From Ophiura sarsii (lineage: Eukaryota > Echinodermata > Ophiuroidea > Amphilepidida > Ophiuridae): 64,000 bases of DNA. The position numbers and the translations under genes are program-made. Location: the NCBI GenBank assembly GCA_035610835.1, contig CM069459.1, forward strand, positions 52,007,755-52,071,754, given 5' to 3'. Below, piece after piece: positions 11,866 to 23,260 of the stretch. The first letter of the stretch is position 1. Each line of letters opens with the position of its first letter. The notes below the pieces were generated by a model. The model had not been told where the DNA came from, made no database searches, and saw only the letters and a program-made list of their open reading frames with translations.

Positions 11866-12260
11866 ACGGAATTTCTCTGTAATTTTGCGAGGGACGGAAT
11901 TTTACACTTTTAATGGCGTGCTTTTCCAGTTACACTGATTAGACAAATTAATGATAGTATTTGAACAAGTAGCCAATACACTTCAACAACAAAGACAAAC
12001 AAAATAGCTAGGATGAATTGTGTTCCTGTAGCAACATATTATTTAAACTGCGAGGGACGGAATTGTTTATGTAGTCGATTCCGTCCCTCGCATGGACAAA
12101 ATGTGTTGCTATGGCAACTTGCTTAACCGTGGCTATGTTTTTTTCTTGCATGTTGTAGTGTATTGGTAGATCATTCATGCCATATACTTAAGGTATCTAA
12201 TTTCCTAACTGGGATATCAGGATAATTAAAAATGTCACTCAAATTCCGTCCCTCGCAAAA
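11866..12260. repeat. Recurring GCGAGGGACGGAATT boxes
   Basis: Five copies of GCGAGGGACGGAATT or its inverse within about 400 bp, with spacers that are not tandem. Confidence 0.65.
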
Positions 12261-12469
12261 ACGGTGGTTTTGGATATGGCCCATATAATTGCCGTCTTTA
12301 AAGTAACTGTAGTTCTAGATCGAATTTTTGAAAAATTTAAACAGTTCTGAAATCAGTAGAATATGTAGCTTGCTGCCAAATAATAAACAAATGTTGCTAG
12401 AAAATGACCATGTAAAGGGTTTTCCTATGCCACCACACATATTGTCTAAAATTCTAAAATATCACTTAC

Positions 12470-12574
12470 CAATTTGGGTTGTACATTGTACACAACCTCG
12501 ACGTAGGATTGTCACCGACACAACATCAGTTGACTCCATCACTGGGTATACTTGTTGCAAGCATTCAAAACTTG
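12470..12574 (-). CDS. Gene A exon 13: Calx-beta 5, first half
   Basis: Found by searching for the missing first half before exon 14. It is 105 bases, the same length as the first halves of Calx-beta 3 and 4, and phase 1 at both ends. A pyrimidine-rich ATCTTCAG acceptor precedes it and a perfect GTAAGT donor follows. It encodes SFECLQQVYPVMESTDVV then SVTILRRGCVQCTTQI, with the expected V-x-E-S and V-T-I-L-R-R-G motifs. Two cysteines near the end are unusual for this half. The longer opposite-strand frame here is its shadow. Confidence 0.85.
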
Positions 12575-12671
12575 CTGAAGATATTGATTGGAAAAAAATA
12601 ATAACGGTTTAATAGATTCACATCTCTACAATATAATTGTCTCACCTGAATCTGCTTCAACAAACCCACAG

Positions 12672-13171
12672 TACGAGGGGCATTCAATAAATACCTGCAA
12701 CCATTGAAAATCTCCGAACCGTGACATGTGTCAATAAAATAAACTTATGATACCTCAACTCTAAGTCTTACCCTTTCTCACGGAAAATTTCAAACATGTG
12801 GGTCATTTTTATCATGTAATTTCAGTACTATAAACATCATGGTCTCTGGGCACTGAAAATGGACAAGAACTGCATTATAAACCAAGCGCCAATATTAACA
12901 CTGATAACGCATGTATATTAATGCATGTCATAAACTTGTCTTTCCAATTTTCCGCCATTGTAACATTTAATTCCCTAACCAGTGCCCTGTGATCACGGTA
13001 TTCACAGTGCTGAAATGTAATGATAAAAATGACCCACGTGTTCGAAATGTTCTGTGAGAAAAGAGAGAAAAGAGTAAGACTCAATTTAAGTATCATAAAA
13101 TTATTTTACTGACACGTGTCACGGTTCAGAGATTTTCAATGGTTGCAGGTATTTATTGAATGCCCCTCGTA
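12672..13171. mobile_element. Mariner-type MITE with long inverted ends
   Basis: TACGAGGGGCATTCAATAAA at the left and its inverse at the right, with inverted similarity over about 170 bp and TA borders. In the intron between gene A exons 12 and 13. Confidence 0.8.
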
Positions 13172-13970
13172 ACTTGAGGGCTGTTAACCCTCACAACATG
13201 AAAATTTTCAAGCGCTGTAACTTTTCAACTATTAATATGATGTAAATAAAGTATACATTTTGGAAAGGAGATGAGTCGGAGAAATCCATTTTTGGTATCA
13301 AATTTAACCAAAAATGCTGTTTTTTAAATTGTTGACCAAAAAAATCACTTGTTACACTTCAAGGTTCCTACGTACCGTATCTATTGAAACAATTCAATTC
13401 TCAGCGCCCCTTTAACTGTGTGTACATATGACCTTAACATTATGTAGCCTACATAACACGTGTACATGATATGAAAATATCACAGTACATAACAAATAGT
13501 ATCCGATCAATTGTGGGGAAAATAAGGCGCCTAAAAGAGAATCATGATGAAGTTCATGGTCCATAAAACAAGTCTGGTTTCAAATTAGGAGATGTACAGA
13601 GTATCAAAATAAACAATTATGAATTTGTTGAATTGTACTCTGTTTGAAATGTTCAAAAACGCATTGCTCGTATGCATATTGACACAGAATGTGTGTATAT
13701 GAACTTGATTACATGATGGTCTCACTATAGAGTCTTTATGTTCTAATAAAAGTGACACCCACATAACAGACCCTATTGATACAGTGTGACTTTCACATCA
13801 TTGGAGATAGCCATGGTCATTACATTATGTAGGGAAATAATGTTCAGGCGGATAGGTTAAAGATAAATAGTGTGTCGTATGGAAAAAATCAGAAGGCGTA
13901 TAAGATTCTATTATTTGGTTCTAGATTAATTAATAATTAAAAATGCTTGACATGTAAAAAAATAACTTAC

Positions 13971-14186
13971 AGTCATCATCTATGATACGTATTGCTGCCG
14001 AATTCGGCGACCCAACCGAACCCCCTTCCGCTCCAGATATCATTACAACCAAGGTCGTTGCAGCTTCTATCGTGTTATCATCGAGGACTTTCAACGTCAA
14101 ATTAGCCTCGGTCATTCCTGGTGCGAAGTTCACTGTAGGTGTTTCTATTGTGATAACCGAATCACTCGAGTCCAAAACCTCGAAGT
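13971..14186 (-). CDS. Gene A exon 12: Calx-beta 4, second half
   Basis: 216 bases, phase 1 both ends (TACACAG acceptor, GTAAGT donor). It encodes DSVITIETPTVNFAPGM, then LKVLDDNTIEAATTLVVMI and IRIIDDD at the end. It is shorter than the other second halves because the T-x-x-x-D-Y segment is altered. It differs from B 61958-62173 at 9 of 72 residues. Confidence 0.88.
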
Positions 14187-14628
14187 CTGTGTAACGATTA
14201 AACAAAACTTGTTTGAATCTTGGGTGTTTTTTCTTGTGTTTTTTTTTTTCAAAGAGAGATTCACACAAAAAGCTAATTCACAGAGTTTAACAGCTTTATA
14301 ATTGAAAAGGTTGCCCTCAATCAAAAAAATGTATCTTAATTCATCCGTTATTTTATAAATATCGATATATTGGAAGACCTAACTGGTAGTCAAAACTCCA
14401 TTTGTGTGACACAGATTTCTCCTTTGTTATTTTTACCAATGTATTCGTATGTACCGGTATGTCTATCTATTAAAGAGCGTGTTTTTACTGGGCAACTTAA
14501 CGGTAATTAACGGATACCAACCGACCATTTCACCCAGTATAGAAACGGTCAAATAACGCTAATTAACGCACGGTTTGCAGGTTTGGTATTAAACGCTCTT
14601 ATTCTTATACTGTTCAGCACACACTTAC

Positions 14629-14733
14629 CAACTGACCCTTGCGTTTCATCATAACCCCTCCTTAACACAGGAATTGTTACTATACCAACGGATTCCCAAA
14701 CCTCAACGAAAGTTTTCAACATCAAGAACTCAA
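14629..14733 (-). CDS. Gene A exon 11: Calx-beta 4, first half
   Basis: 105 bases, phase 1 both ends (TTACAG acceptor, GTAAGT donor). It encodes VEFLMLKTFVEVWESVG and IVTIPVLRRGYDETQGSV. The E-S-V-G turn and V-L-R-R-G are Calx-beta signatures. The B partner is 60597-60701. Confidence 0.87.
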
Positions 14734-14847
14734 CTGTAAAACAAACGATAATAAAATAAATAAAAATGTGTAGGCTTTCTATTTATAATTATGATGACGT
14801 ACAAATAAACGGTTGGCGTCTTTAACCTGTATGAAGAGTGACGTTAA

Positions 14848-15070
14848 CACTTTCCACACGGCTATTGGTTTGACCATATACAAAACAGATTTTGCAGAAA
14901 CCTTTCTCAACTTTCAAGGTCTATCTCAAGGATTACTGAATTAATACTAGGCATGTTTGTACTTATTTCAATGCATTTCTCATGGTGATTTCAAATATGA
15001 TAATGAAATTCAATAATTGTGACATTTTGGAATGTCGTCTGCAGACGCCTACCGCGTGGAAAGTGTTAAT
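14848..15070. mobile_element. CGCGG family element
   Basis: Ends AACACTTTCCACACGGC and CCGCGTGGAAAGTGTTA. The body matches the 707-950 copy in inverse order. Confidence 0.65.
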
Positions 15071-15218
15071 ACATTACACAGATACATTTGACATTGCACA
15101 CGTAGTGATTTCAATGAAAGGAAATAATGATCAGTCACGATCCTTAAAGAAGAACACATTCAAGAAACTAAGCATTATATGGTTGAATTAACATTATGTT
15201 GGCATGGTTGGGTAAGGT

Positions 15219-15460
15219 TAACACTTTCCACGCGGCAGTCGTCTGTCGTCTGCAGACGACAGTTCCAAAATATCACAAAATGTTTCAGAAATGATAAGAT
15301 TATTGAATTTTCATCGCAATATTTGGAATCACTATGAGAAAAATTACAAACATGCCTAGTATTGGTTCAGTAATCATTGAGATAAGACTTTGAAAGTTGG
15401 GAAATATTTCCATTCAAAACTGTTTTGTATGATATAACTAATAGCCAGTGGATAGTGTTA
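15219..15460. mobile_element. CGCGG family element with GTCGTCTGCAGACGAC
   Basis: Begins AACACTTTCCACGCGGC and carries the perfect 16-base palindrome GTCGTCTGCAGACGAC near its left end. The right end is decayed. Confidence 0.65.
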
Positions 15461-15471
15461 AGCAAATACAC

Positions 15472-16078
15472 CCAACAAAATATGTAAGTTCCCCCTAGCA
15501 TATACTAGAATATTTCCAAAAGATATTTGATGGACTTAAATAATTTTCAGCTAGAAAGATGCACCCAATTATTAGGCACATTTTGATACCATAATTTGAT
15601 GGCCTTGAGACAATGCAACGATAAGAAATTGTGCCAATCATCCATTTTTATACAGAAAAAAAGTGGCACTAAATCTCACTGGCTATGGCTGGTTTTGTCC
15701 ATAAAATTAACAAACATATTAGACAATAAATGCTACCGCGTCTTGGTGCACAGGATTATGATATGCTTATTGATTTTCTTAAAATTATGCCACACATAAT
15801 TGTTTGGTAGATTTCCATGTCTGTGCACGAAAATCCACCAAGAAATTGTCTGTTAATTTATGGAAAAACAGCCATGCCAATTTTTTCTCTGTATAAAAAT
15901 TGATAAATGGCACAATTTCTTATCGTTGCATTGTCTCAAGGCCAACGCATTTGGTATCAAAATGTGCCTAACAATTAGGTGCATCTATCTAGCTGAAAAT
16001 TATTTAAATCCATCATACAATTTTGGAAATATTTTAGTATATGCTAGGGGGAACTTACATCTTTTGTTAGGTGTATTT
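15472..16078. mobile_element. Foldback element, 170-bp arms
   Basis: The left arm includes AAGTTCCCCCTAGCATATAC and AGACAATGCAACGATAAGAA; both return inverted at the right end. No domain recognised in the small frames inside. Confidence 0.7.
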
Positions 16079-16742
16079 GACTCTGACCCAAAACCAATGA
16101 GTACACGCATGTTTAATACGAGGATGTAGGGGGTTAGGATTCAGTCAAATTCCTCCAGCCCAATTTCGTGCAATATTGCACGAAATGCATATTAGCCAAC
16201 AGATGGCGCTATATTTATTATTTGATAAGCATGCAGTTGGTTTATTGCTTTACAGTAGTGATGTCGGGTTTTCTTCAACTGATTTATGTGGAAGAAATTA
16301 GGTATGGCAGTGGGTTGAAATGGGTGTTAAATGGAGGTCACGTGCCCACAAATCACCCGCTAAATAGGTCCAAAATACCACCAATTTAATTCACAAACAA
16401 TACCATAAATTCTTTAAGATTTATAGAGATATTTCGATACTTGTTTATTATTTTGCAAGGACTTGACCTCTGTTTTGTATTTGTATCACAAATGAAATTA
16501 ATCCGTTATGTTTGGGTGTTATTTTGATGGCTCAAATATTTGTTGCCCAAATTTCAAAAAAAAATCTCAAGTATTTTCATGAGCCATACTGTTACCATAA
16601 TATTAAAATTAAATTATCAAATCAAAGTGAACATTTATCTTTAAGATGATGTATGATATACCTTATATGGATAAACGTATAATGATTATACATGATAGAA
16701 AATGGGAACAGGTGGTATTTTTAGCTGCAAATGCCCAAAAAT

Positions 16743-16765
16743 GGGGGGGGGGGGGGGGGGGGGGG
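16743..16765 (+). repeat. Poly(G) tract
   Basis: 23 G in a row. Other G or C tracts: 18596-18623, 19997-20012, 23293-23348 (C, interrupted), 30196-30227, 35397-35417 (C), 38605-38641, 44498-44513 (C), 45433-45445 and 47352-47399 (C run then G run). Confidence 0.9.
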
Positions 16766-16825
16766 AGTAGATTAGGGTTAAAAGTGTTTGATATTCGTCA
16801 CAATCGATTACCGCATCTATTTAGT

Positions 16826-17218
16826 TTAAAGGCATATTATATGTGATCTTTTACAGGGGGCGCCCTCTATTCATGATTTATTTTAGAAAGTAGATTTTCT
16901 TGCAGATTTAGATTTCTGATCATAAATCATGAATATATTCTGAGTTACAGAGCGATACGATTCGTAATTACATCAAAATCATGGTGTTTAGAGTGAAAAT
17001 AGAGTGAAAATAGATTGTTCGCTAAGCGAACAATCTAATTTCAACCCTTAAAAAACATGATTTTGAAGTAATTAGGAATCGTGTCGCTCTGTAACTCAGA
17101 ATATATTTATGATTTATGATCAGAAATGTAAATCTGCAAGAAAATCTACTTTCTAAAAAAAAAAGGTCATGAATATTATAGGGCGCCCCCTGGGATAGAT
17201 CACATAATATGCCTTTAA
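16826..17218. mobile_element. TTAA-type palindromic element beside a splice donor
   Basis: TTAA borders, ends AGGCATATTA and TAATATGCCT, near-complete palindrome with a central AGATTGTTCGCTAAGCGAACAATCT-type hairpin. In gene B the same intron reads straight through as ACATTGAACTAAATAG, the empty site. A partial relative is at 27694-27890. Confidence 0.8.
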
Positions 17219-17228
17219 TGTTTATTAC

Positions 17229-17456
17229 CTTCATCGTCTTGAATATAGACCCTTGTCGTCCTTCTACTTCCAATTTCCTCGGGTGTGAGAGAGGACAAGA
17301 TCACTATGAAATACTGCATAGATTCTCGTACTTGATCATCCAAAATAGGTATATCAACATCAGCGTAGGATTGTCCAGCAAGAACTGTTGCCGGGTAATT
17401 GGAAAGACCCAAGTAATCGGTACCGCTTTTGGCAGTTGCATCATAAGTAGAAACCA
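17229..17456 (-). CDS. Gene A exon 10: Calx-beta 3, second half
   Basis: 228 bases, phase 1 both ends (ATGCAG acceptor, GTAATA donor). It encodes AKSGTDYLGLSNYPATVLA, then PILDDQVRESMQYFIVILS and the closing YIQDDEG. Only 3 of 77 residues differ from the B exon (59779-60006), the most conserved Calx-beta exon of the pair. A TTAA-type element sits 11 bases after the donor in A but is absent from B. Confidence 0.92.
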
Positions 17457-17811
17457 CTGCATTGAAATTTTAAAAAAAAGCTTATTGATTCAATGTAAGA
17501 TGGGGTGACAGGTGACGTCACACCGGGCAAAACGTGGCTAGTTGCCATTGTTCTTTGCCCGGCAGCTTGCGCACGCATCCTGTTTTGTTTAGGACCCGTT
17601 CTTTTAAAACTCGCGCCAAAGCATTATAAAGGGCAATACGCCATAGCGGACAGTGTTGTGGTAATATGGTGTTCATTCAAGCGTGTATCGACAGTCCAGT
17701 CCCTTCGACCGTGCGTTTGTCGATAAACATTGGATGTAAACAACGGTCACCTCATCTATACGTTTCGGCAATATTGTGTTGGATGATCCGTTGCCCAACT
17801 GATTAAAAAGC

Positions 17812-18125
17812 TTAAAGGGGCACTGAGAGATTGCCTATAAAATAAAATTGGGAAAAATGAATGGTTTCAATAGATAAGGTATACGTAGGAACCCTGAATT
17901 GTAACAGTTTATGGGGAAAAGGTTTGAATGATGGCGGTACATAGACATTTGGTTGAAGCAATTTATGTGGTGAGTGGTGCTAATAATGTCAATGTGATCT
18001 ACACCAAAATGACCAAATCGTGAAATTGTACACGGTTCCAGATGGTAATTAGTATTACTTAGTGCTAAAATCCTGATTCCAGGATAAGTGAGGGCGCACT
18101 CCAATACGTATCTCTAAGTGCCCCG
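17812..18125. repeat. Foldback repeat shared by both genes
   Basis: Ends AAGGGGCACTGAGAGAT and ATCTCTAAGTGCCCC. The mirror copy in gene B (58988-59695) is split by a LINE fragment, so this element predates the duplication. Confidence 0.65.
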
Positions 18126-18650
18126 TTACACCATAGATTTAACTCTGAAATATTCGACAGAATGTGTTCCATCCTGGGTACCACGGGTGTCATTAGTTAC
18201 CCCTCCATCCGAATGATCTCTCTCCATGACCATGACTAGATCAAACCAAAATCGTGCACGAAATTCACCCAAACAAATGTATAACCAGGGTGATTTTCGG
18301 ATCAAGCAAGTCAGCTTACGTGTCAGCGTTTTGTGACGTTTATTTGGTATTATAACCTCACTACAAGGTGTATCAATTAAATTGCAATTTTGACAAGCTC
18401 TTATTAAAAACATATTGTAAAATACAACGATACATTCAACCCATGTTAATGTACATTAGGTTTAAATTATTGATGGATTCATGGATTCAGTTCGCGGTTG
18501 GAAAACAAAGGATCGAAGCAGCCCACTCTAAGCTTAGTTATTGGCACGTATGGTAAAACGATGGAAACACAATTGTAGATTATTTGGGGTGGCCCGTCGG
18601 GGGGGGTGGGGGGGGGGGGGGGGAGGGTGTATTTTACTACAGTTACTTAC

Positions 18651-18755
18651 GCACTTGGATGTCGTTGTTGGTGTTTCCTTTCCGGTATAGTGTTACCGTT
18701 GCTTTGATTGAAGACTCAAGTACTGTTTTATTTTCCGCTGCAAACTCAACCACGT
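18651..18755 (-). CDS. Gene A exon 9: Calx-beta 3, first half
   Basis: 105 bases, phase 1 both ends (TACTAG acceptor, GTAAGT donor). It encodes VVEFAAENKTVLESSIKAT and VTLYRKGNTNND, a clear Calx-beta first half (V-x-E-S, V-T-L-Y-R-x-G). A poly(G) run lies about 27 bases past the donor. The B partner is 58239-58343. Confidence 0.87.
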
Positions 18756-18932
18756 CTAGTACGAAGATATGCAAACAAAATGCAATAAATCTTACTCACT
18801 TGTTTTTAACTGAGTCGTTTAAGTAACATGCGTATATTATGTACTTGCTAGTACTGACGTTGGAATATTTAAAATACATATATTTGTACAAAGAACGTTT
18901 GGGACTATTTATCTCAGACAGAAGATGGAAGA

Positions 18933-19150
18933 TTAACCCCCCTGGGCACTACCGGCCTATCTTTAACAGTGGTTCTGGTTGGTTTATTGCAAGATATACT
19001 CATTTGAATAGCCAATTAAAATGCAGCTTGTAAAATATTTCACTCCAATCTTTATCAGGGATACAATTATTGTAAAAATGTCTCTGATTGGTGCAATAAA
19101 TCATGTATCTATCTTTCTGACCAATCGGCCGGTAGTTCTCAGGGGGTTAA
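18933..19150. mobile_element. TTAA-type short element, second copy
   Basis: TTAA borders with ends CCCCCCTGG and CTCAGGGGG, body as in 957-1171. In the intron between gene A exons 8 and 9. Confidence 0.75.
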
Positions 19151-19354
19151 ATTTGTTCAGACAATGAAACTGAAGTACCATTAACGAACATGGGGAAATA
19201 ATATGATGTCAGTACGTACAAGTACCAGTGCGCGATCGTCTTAATCATTGTTTATATACTTTGTTACGAGAGAAAAATAAAATAAAATGTAAGGCAATTC
19301 TACCATTCTGAAAGTAAACATGGTATTATAAACAACAATCCAATATAATTGACT

Positions 19355-19620
19355 TCATACTTTCCACGCGGCTAAAGTTTTACCATTATCATACAAAACA
19401 GATTTTTCAGAAGCCTTTCCCAACTTTCAAAGTCTCATCTCACGAATTACTGATCTAAAACCAGCATGTTTGTACTTACTTTAATGCATTTCTCATGGTG
19501 ATTCCAAATAATATTATGATTATGAAATTCAATCATTTTGACATTTTTTGAAAACAAATTGGGGACATTTTGGAACTGTCGTCGGCAGTCTATAGACGAC
19601 AGCCGCGTGGAAAGTGTTTT
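19355..19620. mobile_element. CGCGG family element
   Basis: Ends TTTCCACGCGGCTAAAG and CAGCCGCGTGGAAAGTG. Located immediately after the donor of gene A exon 8. Confidence 0.65.
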
Positions 19621-19639
19621 AACGTAACATTTGACTTAC

Positions 19640-19870
19640 CATCATCATCATTAACAATGATATCTATCGACGATGGTTCCATAAGACAACATCCGCTCTT
19701 GAGAGTCAGTGATACCGTAAATGTCTCGTTATCTTCCTGGATATTATCATCGATTAGAGGAAGCTTCACAACAGTGGTTTCTATACCGGCATAGAATGTA
19801 ACGTCTACCGACGTCTGGGAAAAGTCAGATAAAGCGTCTTCAGATGAGCTTAAGGATTGGACTGACAAAG
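19640..19870 (-). CDS. Gene A exon 8: Calx-beta 2, second half
   Basis: 231 bases, phase 1 both ends (TATACAG acceptor, GTAAGT donor). It holds DVTFYAGIETTVVKLPLID, then DDNIQEDNETFTVSLTLKS and the end motif IDIIVNDDDG. The acidic DDN...EDNETF loop and final DDD are the expected calcium ligands. It differs from the B exon at 7 of 77 residues. Confidence 0.92.
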
Positions 19871-20471
19871 CTGTATAAAATGAAAGAATATTTAGCATGT
19901 TTAGTAGTTTACTCAAAGTGATCATAAAAAACACGGTTACGATATAGACGATTCCTATGTTACAGCGGCGTAACTAGGGTCTTTAATTGGGAGAGGGGGG
20001 GGGGGGGGGGGGGTTGCAACAGGCCTCTTCTATCTTCTCCATTCAAATTGATAGTTTAGATTCAACATAACGAAAGTACACTCAAAGTATAGTATTAGGC
20101 CTAGGGCCTATATAGTAAATAAAGTAAAGTATAAGTCGCTTCAAAATGATTGTACGAGTGTTTTTATAATCATTAGTAAATATGTTACACGCTACAACGT
20201 TGCACACAAATCATTTCTATAAAATTGTCCAAGATTGAGTTTAAACAATCATATTACCCATAAGTCAGCTTGATTCAAATTATTGAACATGATTCAGTTT
20301 AGATTATAAAAGCTCTTTTTCATTTAAATGTGCTACCGTTTTAATTTAAGATGGGGCGACATTTTAGCTGGTTATTAAGGTTATCTTCTCACTGTTTTAA
20401 AACATTTTGCTGAAGATATTTTTATGACCTGTCCAATTATGTTTTTGATTTTACAATACATTCCTACATAC

Positions 20472-20582
20472 CGCCACTGGCTTCAGACTCGGTATACACA
20501 TCTCGGAAGATCTTGATCGATATCTGTCCATCTGACTCTCTAAATAACGTCGTTACATCGACAGCAAGAATAGTGAAAGCAC
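20472..20582 (-). CDS. Gene A exon 7: Calx-beta 2, first half
   Basis: 111 bases, phase 1 both ends (TTGCAG acceptor, GTATGT donor). It encodes GAFTILAVDVTTLFRESDG then ISIKIFRDVYTES, the first Calx-beta strands. The arginine-rich turn after the strand is less glycine-rich than usual. The B partner is 55788-55898, same length. Confidence 0.82.
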
Positions 20583-21008
20583 CTGCAAATAGAAGAACAA
20601 CATTATAAAAAGAAGTATTATACAATTATTCCGCTGTTGAAGAAAGAGTGAGGCAACTCTGATTCCCGCGTATCTGGCAACACCAGTTCCCGCGGTTCCA
20701 ACAGTGGATCACAACTCTGATGAAATCTGACTGAACTAGTCAGAAGAAACGTTAGCTGGTGAGTAAATATTTATATTTATTCACCTCAATTACTGGTTTT
20801 GATAAACATAATGTTTAATCCAATTATTATACAATATATTACAAATTTATCAGTTCAGTCTATTTACCAAACACTATAACGAAAAAGCCCGGAGTTTACT
20901 CTAACTTACATTCCTCACCCGAAATCAGTTCGATTGATGCATAAGATTGCTCAAATAATTGCACTGCTAAATCATACGCTGACGACTATGGCACCCCACG
21001 TGGAACTT

Positions 21009-21230
21009 TATTCATTGAGAAAAAAATCTTCATTGAGAATAAAAAATCTTCATCGAGAAAAAAAATCTTCATTGAGAAAATAAATATTCATTGAGAAAAA
21101 AAAATCTTCATTGAGAAAGAAGAAAAACTTCACCGAGAAAAAAAAAACCTTCACCAAGAAAAAAAAACTTCACCAAGAAAAGAAATCTTCACCGTGAAAA
21201 AAAAAAATTCAACGAGAAAAAAAAAATCAC
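21009..21230. repeat. A-rich minisatellite
   Basis: About ten units of roughly 20 bases of the type CTTCATTGAGAAAAAAAAT with drift to CACCGAG and CACCAAG. In the intron between gene A exons 6 and 7. Confidence 0.85.
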
Positions 21231-21346
21231 TAATCGAAGTCATATAGAAACAGTAAATGAGTAACATGTTGGAGTGGTCTGGTGGCCCTTTTGCAACAAA
21301 GCTCTTCATAATAGAGCGTCACTGAACTACATAGTTATGTACTCAC

Positions 21347-21574
21347 TTTCATTGTCATTAATTGTAACAGAGGCGGAGGTACCCGTTCCTAACACGCCCT
21401 CTATTGGATTACTCAGCATAACCGTAAATGTCTTGTCTCCTTCTAGTACGTTATTGTCCGGTAACATTATATCCAAGCCGATTGTTGGCATTGCAGAAGG
21501 GAAAGTTACTGCCATTGATGTGTCAACATAATCGTTCGGTGTGTTGGCTGTTCCAAACTGCACTGTGCTAACGG
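21347..21574 (-). CDS. Gene A exon 6: Calx-beta 1, second half
   Basis: 228 bases, phase 1 both ends (TTACAG acceptor, GTGAGT donor). It encodes GTANTPNDYVDTSMAVTFP, then IMLPDNNVLEGDKTFTVML and the closing SVTINDNE. These are the classic Calx-beta second half: T-x-x-D-Y start, P-D-N...E-G-D-K-T-F calcium-site loop, and terminal I-x-D-N. Matches B 48540-48767 and 53788-54015, all 228 bases. Confidence 0.92.
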
Positions 21575-21799
21575 CTGTAAAATAATAGAGGGAAACTATT
21601 GAGGCATTGACTTTGAAATAATCTTAACACTTTACACGCGGTTATTAATAGTCTTACCATTTATACAAAACTTGTTTTTCCGAAACGTTTTCCAACTTTC
21701 AAGGTCTATCGTGTTTCTTCTGAGACAAACTTGTTATGGGAGTGGTAGGGTATACTAAAGGAACTCCCTTGTTATTTATATTGCCACAATTCAACTTAC

Positions 21800-21913
21800 T
21801 TATTGTAGAACAGCGAAATAAATTTCCAGTCCGTGAAACTACAATGTGTGCAGTGGCGCCCTCTGTTCCGCTAAAGTCATCGCTAGCAAGAAAAATCTCC
21901 GTTGGAAGAGGAT
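21800..21913 (-). CDS. Gene A exon 5: Calx-beta 1, first half
   Basis: 114 bases, phase 1 both ends (CGACAG acceptor, GTAAGT donor). It encodes DPLPTEIFLASDDFSGTEG and HIVVSRTGN, the A-B strand part of a Calx-beta fold (acidic E-G turn then V-V-x-R-x-G). Two copies of this exon occur in gene B (47635-47748 and 51311-51424), at about 95 percent DNA identity. Confidence 0.88.
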
Positions 21914-22180
21914 CTGTCGAGAAGGGTAAAATAATGTGTTGGTGTGAGTTCCTTAGCAATGAAACTAGCAATTAGCAATGAAATTTGTTTCGTACGTTTC
22001 ATTGTTTTGTTTGCATTGATCATCTTGGCAGACTCACACACTCTATTAGCCCTACACACTGTGTTTAAGAGGTTATTCATATTACCCGCCGTTCACATCC
22101 GCACCGACCTTTAATCTCACACCAATTTACACATTCCAATTGAGAGTGGAGAAACAAAAGCCAAAATGAAAGAACTAGTA

Positions 22181-22772
22181 TACAGGGTACGTCAAAAAAA
22201 AACCTGCAATAGTGGAAAGAAGCCATCTTGTTTTTAAAACCGAGGTGATGTTTGACATTTTGTAAACGTTATAAGAATAACATGTCTGTTACTAATATCA
22301 TGTGAAAATATGTTAATCTCATTTTTCGTTTGCCTTGGTGCTTGTCCACGAGACACCCAAAACATGCGTAAGATGCGTCTCTCGTTAAAATTTGAAAATT
22401 CGAGTAAATTTGTGACGTATTTGGAATGTAGTGCATCCTTTCTTGTTTACATGGGAGATAAAAATAATCAATTTACATAACCCACGAAATGATATTGTTC
22501 CAAATTGTTGTTAGCGGGATATTCAAATGTGAACATGAAATGTGTGCAATTTCAATTGAAAATCACTATGTTCGTGGCGAACAAGTTAATTGGATTGTGC
22601 ATTAAAAGGGTACAAAAGACAAACGAAAAATGCAATTGACTCCATTTTTGCACATAAAGTTAGGAACAAATATATTATTAGTGCAACGTTTAAAAAGTTT
22701 CAAACTTCGATTTGAGTTTGAAAACAAGATGGCTTCTTTCCACTGTTGCAGATTTTTCGACTCCCCCTATAT
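22181..22772. mobile_element. TA-type foldback element touching a splice donor
   Basis: Left TACAGGGTACGTCAAAAAAA with CCTGCAATAGTGGAAAGAAG; the right end carries the inverse CTTCTTTCCACTGTTGCAG and a decayed terminus. It ends 8 bases from the donor of gene A exon 4. Gene B lacks it. Confidence 0.75.
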
Positions 22773-22780
22773 ACCCTTAC

Positions 22781-23104
22781 CAAGCCCACTCGCTGCTGGT
22801 TGGACAGCTAAAAACGCCATTTGCGAACCTTCAGCTGGCATCAGGGGCTCGCCCAATGATCCCGCAGTTTCCATATGACGTCTTAAAATTTGTTCCGGAC
22901 CAGGATCAAATACAAAGGTTGTTACATAGAAGTAACCTTGAAATAGAACTAAACTAAATGCTCCTATGGCGTCTAGAAGAGTGATAAAGTCACCGGCTAC
23001 ATTTGTGCTAGTGTCGCATGGTGTACCGTCAACGGTCTTTAAACATCGTATATAAGTGGGCGTCGATCCTGCCGTTTCAAATTCTGCCCAATATAATATG
23101 CTAC
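22781..23104 (-). CDS. Gene A exon 4: last propeller segment
   Basis: 324 bases (108 codons), phase 1 to phase 1, with a TTGCAG acceptor and a GTAAGG donor. It begins GSILYWAEFETAGSTP, another YW blade, carries two cysteines around TVDGTPCDTS, and ends LAVQPAASGLG. With exons 1-3 it gives about 300 residues, right for one six-bladed YWTD propeller. The gene B copy is three codons longer with about a third of residues changed. A foldback element ends 8 bases beyond the donor. Confidence 0.85.
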
Positions 23105-23260
23105 CTGCAACGAAACACACAATGAATATGTATTGAATGGGTATGAAAATGTGTATATTCATTGACGTAGTAGAGCGTGTTAGAATATAACCGTTGACAG
23201 GTCAACTGGCTCTCGCTAACATTGTTACGAACCACAAGTCACATCATAACACAAAGCCTA

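Noticed and set aside
12328..12612. Plus-strand 94-residue frame
   Set aside because: It is the antisense shadow of the Calx-beta 5 first-half exon at 12470-12574.
12646..12671. GFVEADS fragment with a GTGAGA donor next to a MITE, as a broken Calx-beta half
   Set aside because: The real first half was found at 12470-12574; the upstream side of the MITE is repeat sequence and the length does not fit.
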